Shown here in pieces: positions 1-6,833 of a DNA stretch of 11,165 nt. Every line of letters starts with the position of its first letter. Positions within the stretch are counted from its first letter, which is position 1. This DNA is from B18-G4 sp032250805 (lineage in GTDB: Bacteria; Bacteroidota; Bacteroidia; Bacteroidales; B18-G4), in NCBI GenBank assembly GCA_032250805.1, contig JAVVEM010000059.1:1-11165 (forward strand), in the 5' to 3' direction. The notes under the pieces were generated by a model. The model was not told the origin of the DNA. It made no database searches and saw nothing but the letters and a program-made list of their open reading frames with translations. The position numbers were made by a program, and so were the translations under genes.

Positions 1-237
1 CTGTTATCAGTATAATTTGATTTCAGATGCAGGTCCAAACATTATATTCTCCTAAACGGATAAGGGTGTATTCCAAAAAATTTCTTATTGTTTCCATGCT
101 TTTTATTTAATGCCATATCATTATCTGCCTGCAAGTGCATTGCCGGCCTCAAAGTTTATATCACACTAAAGATATGGAAATTTTGTGGATTTGTGAGCAG
201 GGTGTGCCCGGCTGCGTGAGGTCTGCTTTTTTTGCAA

Positions 238-2217
238 TTAATTCCGGCGGGCCTGTTGGGCATGTTTTGGCAAAGTAAATTTAAAATCACTCCCTTTCCC
301 AACCTCACTTTCAACCAGGATTTTGCCTCCGTGTTTTTCCACGAATTCTTTGCAAAGTAATAACCCTAAACCCGATCCTGTTTCATTTGCTGTCCCTTTT
401 GTTGAAATAACTTCAGTTATATTGAACAGCTTCGTTAAATCACCATGGGTTATTCCAACACCATTATCCAGGACTGATATTGTAATATTTTCGGAATTTT
501 CCCTGGCAGTGATATTTATTTCGCCTCCAATGTTGGTATACTTAATCGCATTCGATACAAGATTTCTTAATACCGTTTTTATCATATCAATGTCCACGAA
601 CATATTTATTTCATCAGGTGACGAAAAATTAATGGTGAGATTTTTTGCATTTGCAAGTGGATTAAGCGGTTCAAGAATGCTTATCACAATATCCTTAAAA
701 GGTATTAATCGAGGATTGAAAGGGATCATGTCTTGCTGGGTTCTTGCCCACATCAATATGTCTTCAAGTAAATTAAAAGTGCTTTGCGCCGTTGTTTTAA
801 TTTGGCTTGCGAGTTTTTCAATTTCGTCGATCCGGAGTTGCCGGATATTTTCCGTCAAAATATCCGACAGACCAAGCAGGTTATTAAACGGACTTCTTAA
901 ATCGTGTGACAGAATAGTTAAAAAACGGTCTTTATCGGCATTAAGCTGAAGCAATAATTCTTCATTTTCACGTATAGCCAGTTCGGCGTTCCTGAAATCA
1001 GTTATATCAATATTTACACCAAAAAATTTAACAGGATTATCATTTGAATCCTTAACTATTTTACCATAGGCACTGATATTTCGGATTTTGCCATCGTGTG
1101 TTTTAATTCTGAATTCGAAGTTTATGCTGTTACACGAATCTATTGCTGCTTCAATGCTGATCTTTATGATATCCCGGTCATCGGAGTGAAGAAATTTATT
1201 AAACTGTTCAAGTTCGATTTGATCATTTTCTTTAGTGATCCCATATATCGTATGAAAATTTTCATCTATTTGAATGATGTCTGTATTAAGATCATGCTCC
1301 CACACACTGATATTCGCCGCAGTTGTTGCCAAAACGAAGCGTTCATTCATGCTTGTCAGGCTTTCTTCCAGCAACTTTCGCTCAGTTAAATCATAAATAG
1401 TTCCAATAACCCCGATAATTTCACCATTTATATTAAGAAAGGGCATGTTTTTTACGGATAACCACACAGGGTTTTCAGAATCGGGGAAATTTGCGGCGAA
1501 ATCGATAGCACTGGTGATCTCGCCGTTTAAGCTTTTTTGGAGATCTTTCATAATGCCCGACTCTTCCAGCACAGGGAATACTTCAATGGCATATTTGCCC
1601 AATACCTGCGAAGCGTGAAATCCCGTAAATTTCTCCATAAATGCATTCCATGCGGTAAAACGCAGATTACTGTCGTAAACCACAACACCCAAATCCACAC
1701 AATTAATGATTTGTGAATTAAACTGAGATGATTCTGCTAAATCCTTCAATGCTTTCCTGCGAACGGAAATATCTCTGCAACTTCCATATATAGAGCCATC
1801 GGGTAATAAAACAACATTTAAGTCGGTAGGGATGTAATTGCCGTCTTTTTTTAACAGTTCAATTTCAGCAAAAACCTTACCGGAACTCAGAGCCTGATTA
1901 AAATATCCAAAATATTCCTCTACTCTGTCGGGTGGTGAGAGGTCGGCAATTGTTTTGCTTTTCATTTCTTCTGATGAAAACCCAAGCATAAGCGTAGCTG
2001 CCTTATTGGTATATGTATACTTGCCATGTTGATCGGATATGAAAATAGCATCTGCGGAATTTTCAATAGTTACCCTGAATTTTTCTATACTTGCATGGGA
2101 AACTTCCTCCTGCAGCTTTTGACCGACAGCTTCCTTTTTTGCATTATTGCCCGATTTTAGATCACTCAATTCGAGTTCTAATTCTTTTATCCTGGCTATG
2201 AGCCCATTCTTATTCAT
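238..2217 (-). CDS. Triple-PAS soluble sensor histidine kinase
   Basis: This 659-residue protein is a two-component sensor kinase that should autophosphorylate a histidine and pass the phosphate to a response regulator not seen here. Visible order: a charged helical lead (about 1-45), three PAS domains (about 46-155, 165-283 and 288-412, each ending in a PAS-type D-I/L-T/S linker), a dimerisation/phosphoacceptor helix with SHDLRSP (His438), and an ATPase domain with the N box (N552, N556), DNGVGI (584-589) and GSGLGL (614-619). I see no signal peptide or membrane helix, so it should sense a cytosolic cue. It has no receiver domain. Its ATG at 2217 lies inside the last codons of the upstream hybrid kinase (8-base overlap, different frame), which argues for coupled translation. 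The ligands of the PAS domains cannot be read from sequence. Confidence 0.95.
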   Translation of the reverse strand: MNKNGLIARIKELELELSDLKSGNNAKKEAVGQKLQEEVSHASIEKFRVTIENSADAIFISDQHGKYTYTNKAATLMLGFSSEEMKSKTIADLSPPDRVEEYFGYFNQALSSGKVFAEIELLKKDGNYIPTDLNVVLLPDGSIYGSCRDISVRRKALKDLAESSQFNSQIINCVDLGVVVYDSNLRFTAWNAFMEKFTGFHASQVLGKYAIEVFPVLEESGIMKDLQKSLNGEITSAIDFAANFPDSENPVWLSVKNMPFLNINGEIIGVIGTIYDLTERKLLEESLTSMNERFVLATTAANISVWEHDLNTDIIQIDENFHTIYGITKENDQIELEQFNKFLHSDDRDIIKISIEAAIDSCNSINFEFRIKTHDGKIRNISAYGKIVKDSNDNPVKFFGVNIDITDFRNAELAIRENEELLLQLNADKDRFLTILSHDLRSPFNNLLGLSDILTENIRQLRIDEIEKLASQIKTTAQSTFNLLEDILMWARTQQDMIPFNPRLIPFKDIVISILEPLNPLANAKNLTINFSSPDEINMFVDIDMIKTVLRNLVSNAIKYTNIGGEINITARENSENITISVLDNGVGITHGDLTKLFNITEVISTKGTANETGSGLGLLLCKEFVEKHGGKILVESEVGKGSDFKFTLPKHAQQARRN

Positions 2218-3865
2218 TGCTGGTTTTCTTACAATGTTTTTCTATTAACTCATAAAGCCGGTTTCTGTTAATTGGTTTTGGAATATGATCGTTGCATCCG
2301 GCTTTAATAGCAGTTTCTTTGTCTCTTGAGAATGCATATGCACTTTGGGCTATGATGATTACATCTTTGTTAAACTGCCTGATAGTGCGTGTGGCTTCAC
2401 TCCCATCCATAACCGGCATTCTGATGTCCATCAAAACCAGATCCAGGTCGGGATTGTTCCGGCAAATCTCAATGGCCTCCGCACCTGTCATCGCATATAA
2501 AATTTCTTTACTGATATTTTGAATCATTCTCTTCAGAAGCGAATAGGATATTTCATCATCTTCGACAATTAAAACCTTCAGATTTTTTAGCTGAGTTTGA
2601 TCAACACCTGTGGGATCAGCATTTGTTATTTTTGTTTTCTCATTCGACGCATCAAGGTAAGGAATAGTGAAATAAAATGTTGTGCCTTTGCCTTCCTGGC
2701 TTTCCAGCCATATCTTCCCGCCGAGCATTTCTACATAACTTTTAGCTATTGATAAACCCAAACCACTGCCTTCATAAGCCCGGCTGAGCGATTCACTTCC
2801 CTGCCTGAATCTTTCAAAAATAAGTTCCTTCTGAATTTCAGGAATGCCTGGCCCTGTGTCTTGTACAAAGAACTCGAGAAATTCGCCCTTTTTATTATAG
2901 CCAAATTTAATTGAGCCTTCATCTGTGAACTTAATTGCGTTTTTAATGAGATTTGACAATATTCCATATACCTTTTCATTGTCTGTTTTAATAATAGATT
3001 CTTTGGGTGATAAATTGTTGTTCATAGAAAACTCCAGGCCTTTATACTCAACTTCCGATTTAAAGAAATGATAAATGAAATCCATTTTCTCATTCATATC
3101 AGTATCGTAATAATTAACCTGTATTAGTCCCGATTCAATTTTCGAAATATCAACTATATTATTAATGGTATTGAGCATACGTTTGCCACTGATCTGGATG
3201 ATTTCAATATAGTCCTGAATGTCTTCATTTTTTAAGGTCGGTTCTTTTAAGAGTTCAGTAAATCCAAGAATGCCGTTCATGGGTGTACGTATCTCATGAC
3301 TCATATTGGTAAGAAAAACGGATTTAAGACGGTCGCTGTTTTCGGCCTTTTCTTTTGCTTTTATTAACTCCTTTTCAATTTCAATTCGCTCTGAAATATC
3401 ACGAATGTTACACTGGATTACGTTTTTACCATTGGCCTGGTACACATTGCTGACAAATTCCACATGTATAATATGGCCGGTATAGGTTGCAAGGGGTAAA
3501 TCATGGTAACGGACATATTCCTTTTGTTGCAGCTCTAAAAATTTATCATAATTGGAAATGATATCTTTAAAAGCACCTATTTCCCAAATGGCTTTTTCAA
3601 CGAATTGTTCATAAGAGTAGCCCAACAGGTCAATTAAAAAAGGATTCACGTCAACAATTTTACCAGTATCTGCATCCAGGATAATAATGCCATCTTTTGC
3701 AGATTCGAAAAGCCTGCGATAGCGGATTTCCGAGGCACGCAAATCCTCTTCCACTTTCTTAATTTTGGAGATGTCTGCAGGCAATTCTTTTAACGAACTA
3801 TTCTTTTGTTTTAGTTCCTGCAGCTCTTTTAATAGTTCTTTTTTTGTTTTGTCGGCATTCTTCAT
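2210..3865 (-). CDS. PAS-domain hybrid histidine kinase with C-terminal receiver
   Basis: This 551-residue hybrid sensor kinase should autophosphorylate and pass the phosphate to its own receiver. Order: an N-terminal Lys/Glu-rich coiled coil (about 1-45), one PAS domain (about 46-160), a phosphoacceptor helix with SHEIRTPMNG (His190), an ATPase domain with the N box (N305, N309), DTGPGI (336-341) and GSGLGL (366-371), then a receiver (about 428-545). The receiver has acidic residues E435-D437, the expected phosphoacceptor Asp480 in LMDIRMP, Ser508 and Lys530 in PKP, so it looks intact. No membrane segment is visible. The ATG at 3865 is preceded about 10 bases upstream by AGAGG, a better ribosome site than most genes here have. 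It overlaps the next kinase by 8 bases, suggesting that the pair acts in one pathway or phosphorelay. No phosphotransfer (HPt) domain is seen in either protein. Confidence 0.95.
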   Translation of the reverse strand: MKNADKTKKELLKELQELKQKNSSLKELPADISKIKKVEEDLRASEIRYRRLFESAKDGIIILDADTGKIVDVNPFLIDLLGYSYEQFVEKAIWEIGAFKDIISNYDKFLELQQKEYVRYHDLPLATYTGHIIHVEFVSNVYQANGKNVIQCNIRDISERIEIEKELIKAKEKAENSDRLKSVFLTNMSHEIRTPMNGILGFTELLKEPTLKNEDIQDYIEIIQISGKRMLNTINNIVDISKIESGLIQVNYYDTDMNEKMDFIYHFFKSEVEYKGLEFSMNNNLSPKESIIKTDNEKVYGILSNLIKNAIKFTDEGSIKFGYNKKGEFLEFFVQDTGPGIPEIQKELIFERFRQGSESLSRAYEGSGLGLSIAKSYVEMLGGKIWLESQEGKGTTFYFTIPYLDASNEKTKITNADPTGVDQTQLKNLKVLIVEDDEISYSLLKRMIQNISKEILYAMTGAEAIEICRNNPDLDLVLMDIRMPVMDGSEATRTIRQFNKDVIIIAQSAYAFSRDKETAIKAGCNDHIPKPINRNRLYELIEKHCKKTSNE

Positions 3866-4212
3866 AATTGTGAGCCTCTATTAAATTCATGTGGTTCTTT
3901 TCCCGGCATTTGCCATCAATATAAGCCTGGGTATTTAAGGTTGTTTGTGCCATAAAAAGTATTTGGTCGGGATGTAGGCCCCTGATAAGCTGATGATGCC
4001 TCTTCTGTATTTAGTTATGCAGGTATGGAATTTTTGCAGCATGATGGTCTGGGTTCTGCGCGCAGGGAGTCCTTGTATAATAAGGTTTTCGTATACTTTG
4101 TCTTTCGCTGAAGGGCCATCATGTCAGGCGGAACCGCCCGGAGGATAAAGAAATTTCATAATTTATGCCGGGGAGGGTCATAAATCGACTGGGTTGCATT
4201 TGCAGGCCGTTA
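3866..4212. other. Intergenic stretch with one GC-rich hairpin
   Basis: No convincing gene is found in these 347 bases. The notable element is a short hairpin at 4125-4140. Read on the minus strand it is CGGGCG, loop GTTC, CGCCTG: six pairs including one G-U. It lies about 70 bases downstream of the small basic gene and is not followed by a T run, so it is not a standard intrinsic terminator. The promoter of the two-kinase operon must lie here or further upstream, but I find no good match to the Bacteroidota -7 motif (TAnnTTTG). Confidence 0.5.
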
Positions 4213-4365
4213 TTACCTTTTTGGTTTAGTTAACGGGTTAATGACAATGGAACCCCCTGATGCTTTCTCTTCGCGTTTTGCTGCCTTGGCAGCACGTTTT
4301 TCTTTCAGGTTTTTGGTTGCAGCCTTCTTACCCGATTTTTCTTTTCCTTCTCTCTCGTGTGACAT
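4213..4365 (-). CDS. Small basic Lys/Ala-rich protein (50 aa)
   Basis: Reading the minus strand from the ATG at 4365 gives a clean 50-codon frame ending in TAA. The product begins MSHEREGKEKSGKK. Residues 8-34 are almost only Lys, Ala, Arg and Glu, followed by an uncharged tail (about 36-46) and a KPKR end. It is strongly basic, has no membrane segment or Cys, and should be soluble and helical or disordered; nucleic-acid binding is possible but is only inference from charge. It begins 57 bases after the stop of the lmo0937-type gene and may share its transcript. I recall similar short basic proteins beside stress genes in Bacteroidota but can give no family name. Opposite-strand frames through this segment (4241-4426, 4260-4448) have no recognisable content. 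Confidence 0.7.
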   Translation of the reverse strand: MSHEREGKEKSGKKAATKNLKEKRAAKAAKREEKASGGSIVINPLTKPKR

Positions 4366-4422
4366 GGTTCAGAGTATTAAATTTATTTATCTTGCCAATT
4401 TGTTTTATAAGAGTAAAAAATG

Positions 4423-4578
4423 CTAAGTATTTCTTCTGCCCTGAATAACCCTGAATAATACAGCGATAAGCGCAATGACAAGTAATACGTGAATAATGCC
4501 ACCGGCTTGATATCCTAAAAACCCCACTGCCCATAAGATGACTAGGACGACAGCTATTATGTAAAGTAGATTTCCCAT
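4423..4578 (-). CDS. lmo0937-type small membrane protein (51 aa)
   Basis: The minus strand from the ATG at 4578 encodes 51 residues beginning MGNLLYIIAVVLVILW and ending VIQGRRNT before TAG. There are two hydrophobic helices (about 4-21 and 28-44) joined by a short Gly-rich turn with GYQAGG, then a basic tail. This layout and the LLYIIAV...GGIIHVLLVIA pattern match the lmo0937 family of mini membrane proteins, widespread in Bacteroidota and Firmicutes and of unknown function. It should sit in the inner membrane as a hairpin. The start is preceded by a very A-rich leader (about 4579-4600), usual for this phylum. A frame on the same strand at 4328-4534 overlaps it but lacks any family pattern and is a shadow. 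Confidence 0.88.
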   Translation of the reverse strand: MGNLLYIIAVVLVILWAVGFLGYQAGGIIHVLLVIALIAVLFRVIQGRRNT

Positions 4579-4615
4579 GATTTTTTTGTTTTTGTGTGTG
4601 AATTATATGTTAATA

Positions 4616-4623
4616 CAAAGGTG
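4616..4623 (-). promoter_or_regulatory. Possible -7 promoter element upstream of the lmo0937-type gene
   Basis: On the minus strand this reads CACCTTTG, one base from the Bacteroidota -7 consensus TAnnTTTG. It lies 37 bases upstream of the ATG at 4578, with an A-rich leader between. I do not see a well-spaced -33 TTG, so the call is weak. Confidence 0.25.
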
Positions 4624-4716
4624 GGCTCATAATCAATAGAATGTGTTACACAACTTTATAAATATCTTACATCTTTCACATATTTTGAAGAAAAACAAAG
4701 AACACCTCCGCGCTAA

Positions 4717-4762
4717 GGCTATGAACAAGACTGTTTATTGAATATTATAAGTGTTTATAGCC
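4717..4762. repeat. Inverted repeat between two small membrane-protein genes
   Basis: The 11-base arms at 4717-4727 (GGCTATGAACA) and 4752-4762 (TGTTTATAGCC) are complementary at 10 of 11 positions, with a 24-base loop. The hairpin begins 38 bases downstream of the stop of the 70-residue membrane-protein gene and could mark the 3' end of that transcript. The following minus-strand sequence is only moderately T-rich, so a terminator role is uncertain. Confidence 0.4.
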
Positions 4763-4799
4763 CTGCTTCTATTGGTTGAGAAAAACACGCCTTGATAAT

Positions 4800-5012
4800 T
4801 TATTTCTTTTTCAGCCCTAATAAGAATATTCCCCCACCTATGGCCATAACAACAACGCCAGCAATAGGGGGCCAGGTTAATGAGTGGGTCTTGTCTCTGG
4901 TGATCTCCAGATTACCTATATCTACAACCTTTTCTTTTGTAATAAATCTGAAGCCGGTAATAAGGAAAATTAATAACCCGATAACAGCGATGATAATTCC
5001 TGCTTTTTTCAT
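4800..5012 (-). CDS. Small two-helix membrane protein (70 aa)
   Basis: This 70-residue protein has a hydrophobic helix at about 3-22, a polar middle (about 24-46) that includes KEKVVDIGNLEITRDK, and a second helix at about 48-66 containing a GGG turn, then a KKK end. Both termini should face the cytoplasm with the polar loop outside, by the positive-inside rule. I do not recognise a named family with confidence; proteins with the same VDIG-LEITRDK loop seem common in Bacteroidota, but that is recollection, not a search result. It starts 22 bases after the cupin stop codon, with an A-rich leader, so the two very probably form an operon. The function is unknown; the setting suggests an envelope or stress role. 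Confidence 0.85.
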   Translation of the reverse strand: MKKAGIIIAVIGLLIFLITGFRFITKEKVVDIGNLEITRDKTHSLTWPPIAGVVVMAIGGGIFLLGLKKK

Positions 5013-5034
5013 TTTTAATTGTTTTTAAGTTGTG

Positions 5035-5385
5035 TCATATTTCCACCTCGTCGTATCCACTTTTTATAATTGTCGATAACATCTTAAATCGAATATTTGC
5101 CTTTATTGTATTATGGGTATGGGCCGGAATAATGATGGATTGACCCGTTTCGAGTTGAATAGAGTTTCCATTGATTATTATTTCTGCTTTTCCGTCGATT
5201 ATTTGAAGGAAGTTGTCGAAGCGCGATAACCTGTCGGTAAGGGTTTCGCCCGAATCAAATGAAACCGCGCTTATTTTACCGGTTGTTTTCTTAATTATTG
5301 TTTTAACAACCACTGAGTTTGGTACATACTCAATGATCTCGACAATAATTGACATTTTCCCTTTTTCTAATTCAAGATCTTTCAT
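5035..5385 (-). CDS. Small cupin-domain protein (116 aa)
   Basis: The ATG at 5385 gives 116 residues forming a single cupin beta barrel: a strand-rich body (about 36-105) with SFDSGE (42-47), a second strand pair DNFLQIIDGKAEIIINGN (57-74), EtGQSIIIPAHTHNTI (79-94) and RFKMLSTI. Cupins bind small ligands, often through a metal held by conserved His and Glu. Here the first-motif His pair and Glu are missing (residues 50-57 read TDRLSRFD) and only H89 and H91 of the second motif remain, so metal-dependent catalysis is doubtful and a binding role is more likely. The open frame continues upstream to 5466, but only with a TTG start and a non-cupin leader, so I chose 5385, which is preceded by an A-rich stretch. 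It heads an operon with the 70-residue membrane protein and follows the AraC-type gene. Confidence 0.85.
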   Translation of the reverse strand: MKDLELEKGKMSIIVEIIEYVPNSVVVKTIIKKTTGKISAVSFDSGETLTDRLSRFDNFLQIIDGKAEIIINGNSIQLETGQSIIIPAHTHNTIKANIRFKMLSTIIKSGYDEVEI

Positions 5386-5689
5386 TTTTCTGGATTTATT
5401 TGAAGTAAATTGAAACTGAAATAATTTCCTTTCCAGAAACCAGTCTGCCTTATGCAAGCGTAACAATTTTATCTTACGGTATGGTCCGGATTGTTTTCCT
5501 GTACCGGCCAGGTGCGATTCTATGCTTTTTGCTTTTACAAAATTATACCTATAATCATAAAATACTGTTATATAAATAATTTAAAGAGTTGCATTTATCA
5601 CAGATACCCTTGTCGGACCAAATGTGGTTTGTACTTATTTAAGGGTTTTGTGGGTTGGATTAAAGCATAATGAAAGTGAAAAAATGCGA
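5386..5689. other. Intergenic leader between regulator and cupin genes
   Basis: These 304 AT-rich bases separate the regulator's stop from the cupin's start. I see no gene here. The stretch holds the promoter-like motif at 5538-5545 and leaves a leader of about 145 bases before the cupin start if that motif is used. Confidence 0.5.
5538..5545 (-). promoter_or_regulatory. Candidate -7 promoter element for the cupin operon
   Basis: On the minus strand this reads TAATTTTG, an exact match to the Bacteroidota -7 consensus TAnnTTTG, and it lies in the only long spacer upstream of the cupin gene. The -33 region is T-rich (TATTTTATG) but lacks a clean TTG at the usual spacing. Confidence 0.4.
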
Positions 5690-6250
5690 TTACAGATCCT
5701 CAAGGTTGCCTTTTCGCTTTTCTTTCAACTTTTTATAGTAGGAAGGGTTAAGACCGGTTATTTTCCTGAACTGATTTGAAAAATGTGCAACACTGCTATA
5801 CTGAAGCCGGTATGATATTTCGGATATGTTAAGTTCATCGTAAAGCAGTAGTTCTTTTGCTTTTTCAATCCTGTGCAGGATGATGTATTGCTGTAGAGTG
5901 ATACCCTTCACTTCGGTGAAGAGGTTCGACAGGTAAGTGTAATTGTATCCAAGCTTTTCGCAAATGTAGTCGGAATAGTTTATCTTGGGCAGCTCATCGG
6001 AGTAATGGATCATTTCTATAATCACATTCTTTACTCTCTCAACAAGGATGCTTTTTTTATCATCAAGTAATTCCAAACCCAATTTAAGCAGGTTTTTACT
6101 GAACTGTTCGCGTTGCTGCTGCGAAATATCTTCCAATAATTCAACCACACCCAGATCAACCACTACATAGTTTATGCCCAATTTCTTGAGCTCTTCCCTC
6201 ACCATTATCTTGCAGCGGAGGCTAACCATATATTTGATGTATAGTTTCAT
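5690..6250 (-). CDS. Short AraC-type transcriptional regulator
   Basis: This 186-residue protein carries an AraC/XylS DNA-binding domain at its C-terminus: first helix-turn-helix about 92-113 (YSDYICEKLGYNYTYLSNLF), linker helix to about 137, second helix-turn-helix about 141-166 ending in the family pattern TGLNPSYYKK. The first 90 residues are not the cupin sensor of classical AraC proteins. They begin MKLYIKYMVSLRCK and form a compact alpha/beta-looking unit with Cys13. I recognise this short architecture as recurring in Bacteroidota, but its signal is unknown. I chose the ATG at 6250 because MKLYIKYMVS looks like the family start; an in-frame ATG at 6274 would add eight residues. It lies just upstream of the cupin and small membrane-protein genes on the same strand and is their most likely local regulator. 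Confidence 0.9.
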   Translation of the reverse strand: MKLYIKYMVSLRCKIMVREELKKLGINYVVVDLGVVELLEDISQQQREQFSKNLLKLGLELLDDKKSILVERVKNVIIEMIHYSDELPKINYSDYICEKLGYNYTYLSNLFTEVKGITLQQYIILHRIEKAKELLLYDELNISEISYRLQYSSVAHFSNQFRKITGLNPSYYKKLKEKRKGNLEDL

Positions 6251-6313
6251 CTTGGCTGTGGAGGTAATCAGCATATATTCATTGGATTTTAAATGCCCGC
6301 CATAAAATTGTAC

Positions 6314-6329
6314 TGAGTTGCAAGACTCA
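6314..6329. promoter_or_regulatory. Short inverted repeat upstream of the AraC-type gene
   Basis: TGAGT and ACTCA arms flank TGCAAG, about 65 bases upstream of the regulator's start. It could be an operator or a small hairpin in the leader. The arms are only five bases, so chance is possible. Confidence 0.25.
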
Positions 6330-6521
6330 CAATTTAAGGAGTATACACTTGATTAAACAAATAAAGATACATAGAAATGTTGAATTATTCAAATATTATT
6401 CTAAAATTTATTGGGGATTATTGCACCCATTTTGATGATCGCAGCACTCTTTTTCTTGATAATCCATGTTATCAGGATTACGTAATATGTGTGAATGATG
6501 TAAGTAATAATCAGAATGATT

Positions 6522-6833
6522 TCAAACGCAATTTTTATCTGCTTTTCGGGCACATGCCTTTAAATCTTTTTCGCGTGCTCTGGCAACGTGAGCCATTTTG
6601 TATTCGGCTGTTTTTACATTTTTACCTGCACTTTTTGCAGCCGCCAGGGTCATACCGCCCCGCCCCAGGGGAGGGTCTATAAACAAGGCGTAAGTTAATA
6701 TCCTGTCTGATACTTTCCGTTTGCCCTGGTTGAAAAGATTTGCTGAAACGATCTCAAAATCGTTATAGGAGGTATGCGTGAACGCCCCTTCCCCATTACA
6801 ATTGCCCAATGCATATACACCTTCTACATTGGT
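6522..6833 (-). pseudogene. Remnant of a mercuric-reductase-like FAD oxidoreductase
   Basis: Read on the minus strand from 6833, the translation begins TNVEGVYALGNCNGEGAF and continues THTSYNDFEIVSANL, then SDRILTYALFIDPPLGRGGMT. This is the late FAD-binding segment (usually G-[VI]-YALGD-CNG) and the start of the dimerisation domain of the pyridine nucleotide-disulfide oxidoreductase family, closest in my reading to mercuric-reductase-like enzymes. Only about 100 of the usual roughly 450 residues are left. The N-terminal FAD site, the redox-active Cys pair and the NAD(P) site are absent. After HVARAREK the frame looks shifted and ends at 6522, before the catalytic His-Glu region. The DNA upstream of 6833 belongs to RhuM, so the gene was cut there. 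It cannot make a working enzyme. The Asp-to-Asn change in ALGNC and the missing Val in PLGRGG fit decay. Confidence 0.85.

Noticed and set aside
7..42. Minus-strand 11-codon frame with AGGAG a few bases upstream
   Set aside because: The ribosome-site match is attractive, but 11 codons without any context could easily arise by chance.
323..949. Plus-strand 208-codon open frame
   Set aside because: It lies antisense to the kinase core of the triple-PAS kinase, whose motifs are clear on the minus strand; its own translation has no family pattern.
1096..1389. Plus-strand 97-codon open frame
   Set aside because: Antisense to the third PAS domain of the same kinase, with no recognisable content.
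2746..2979. Minus-strand 77-codon frame
   Set aside because: An out-of-frame shadow within the ATPase domain of the hybrid kinase.
3993..4148. Plus-strand 51-codon frame in the spacer upstream of the kinases
   Set aside because: No family resemblance, no ribosome site, and opposite to every supported gene in the window.
4328..4534. Minus-strand 68-codon frame
   Set aside because: It overlaps the lmo0937-type and basic-peptide genes in another frame. Those two have clean starts, stops and plausible family features; this one does not.
5386..5466. N-terminal extension of the cupin from a TTG start at 5466
   Set aside because: The added 27 residues do not look like part of a cupin, and the ATG at 5385 has a better leader.
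6408..6467. Minus-strand 19-codon Cys-rich frame
   Set aside because: Too short, without a ribosome site, and lying in decayed sequence downstream of the oxidoreductase remnant.
6377..6682. Plus-strand 101-codon frame
   Set aside because: It is antisense to the oxidoreductase remnant, whose conserved motifs are clear on the other strand.
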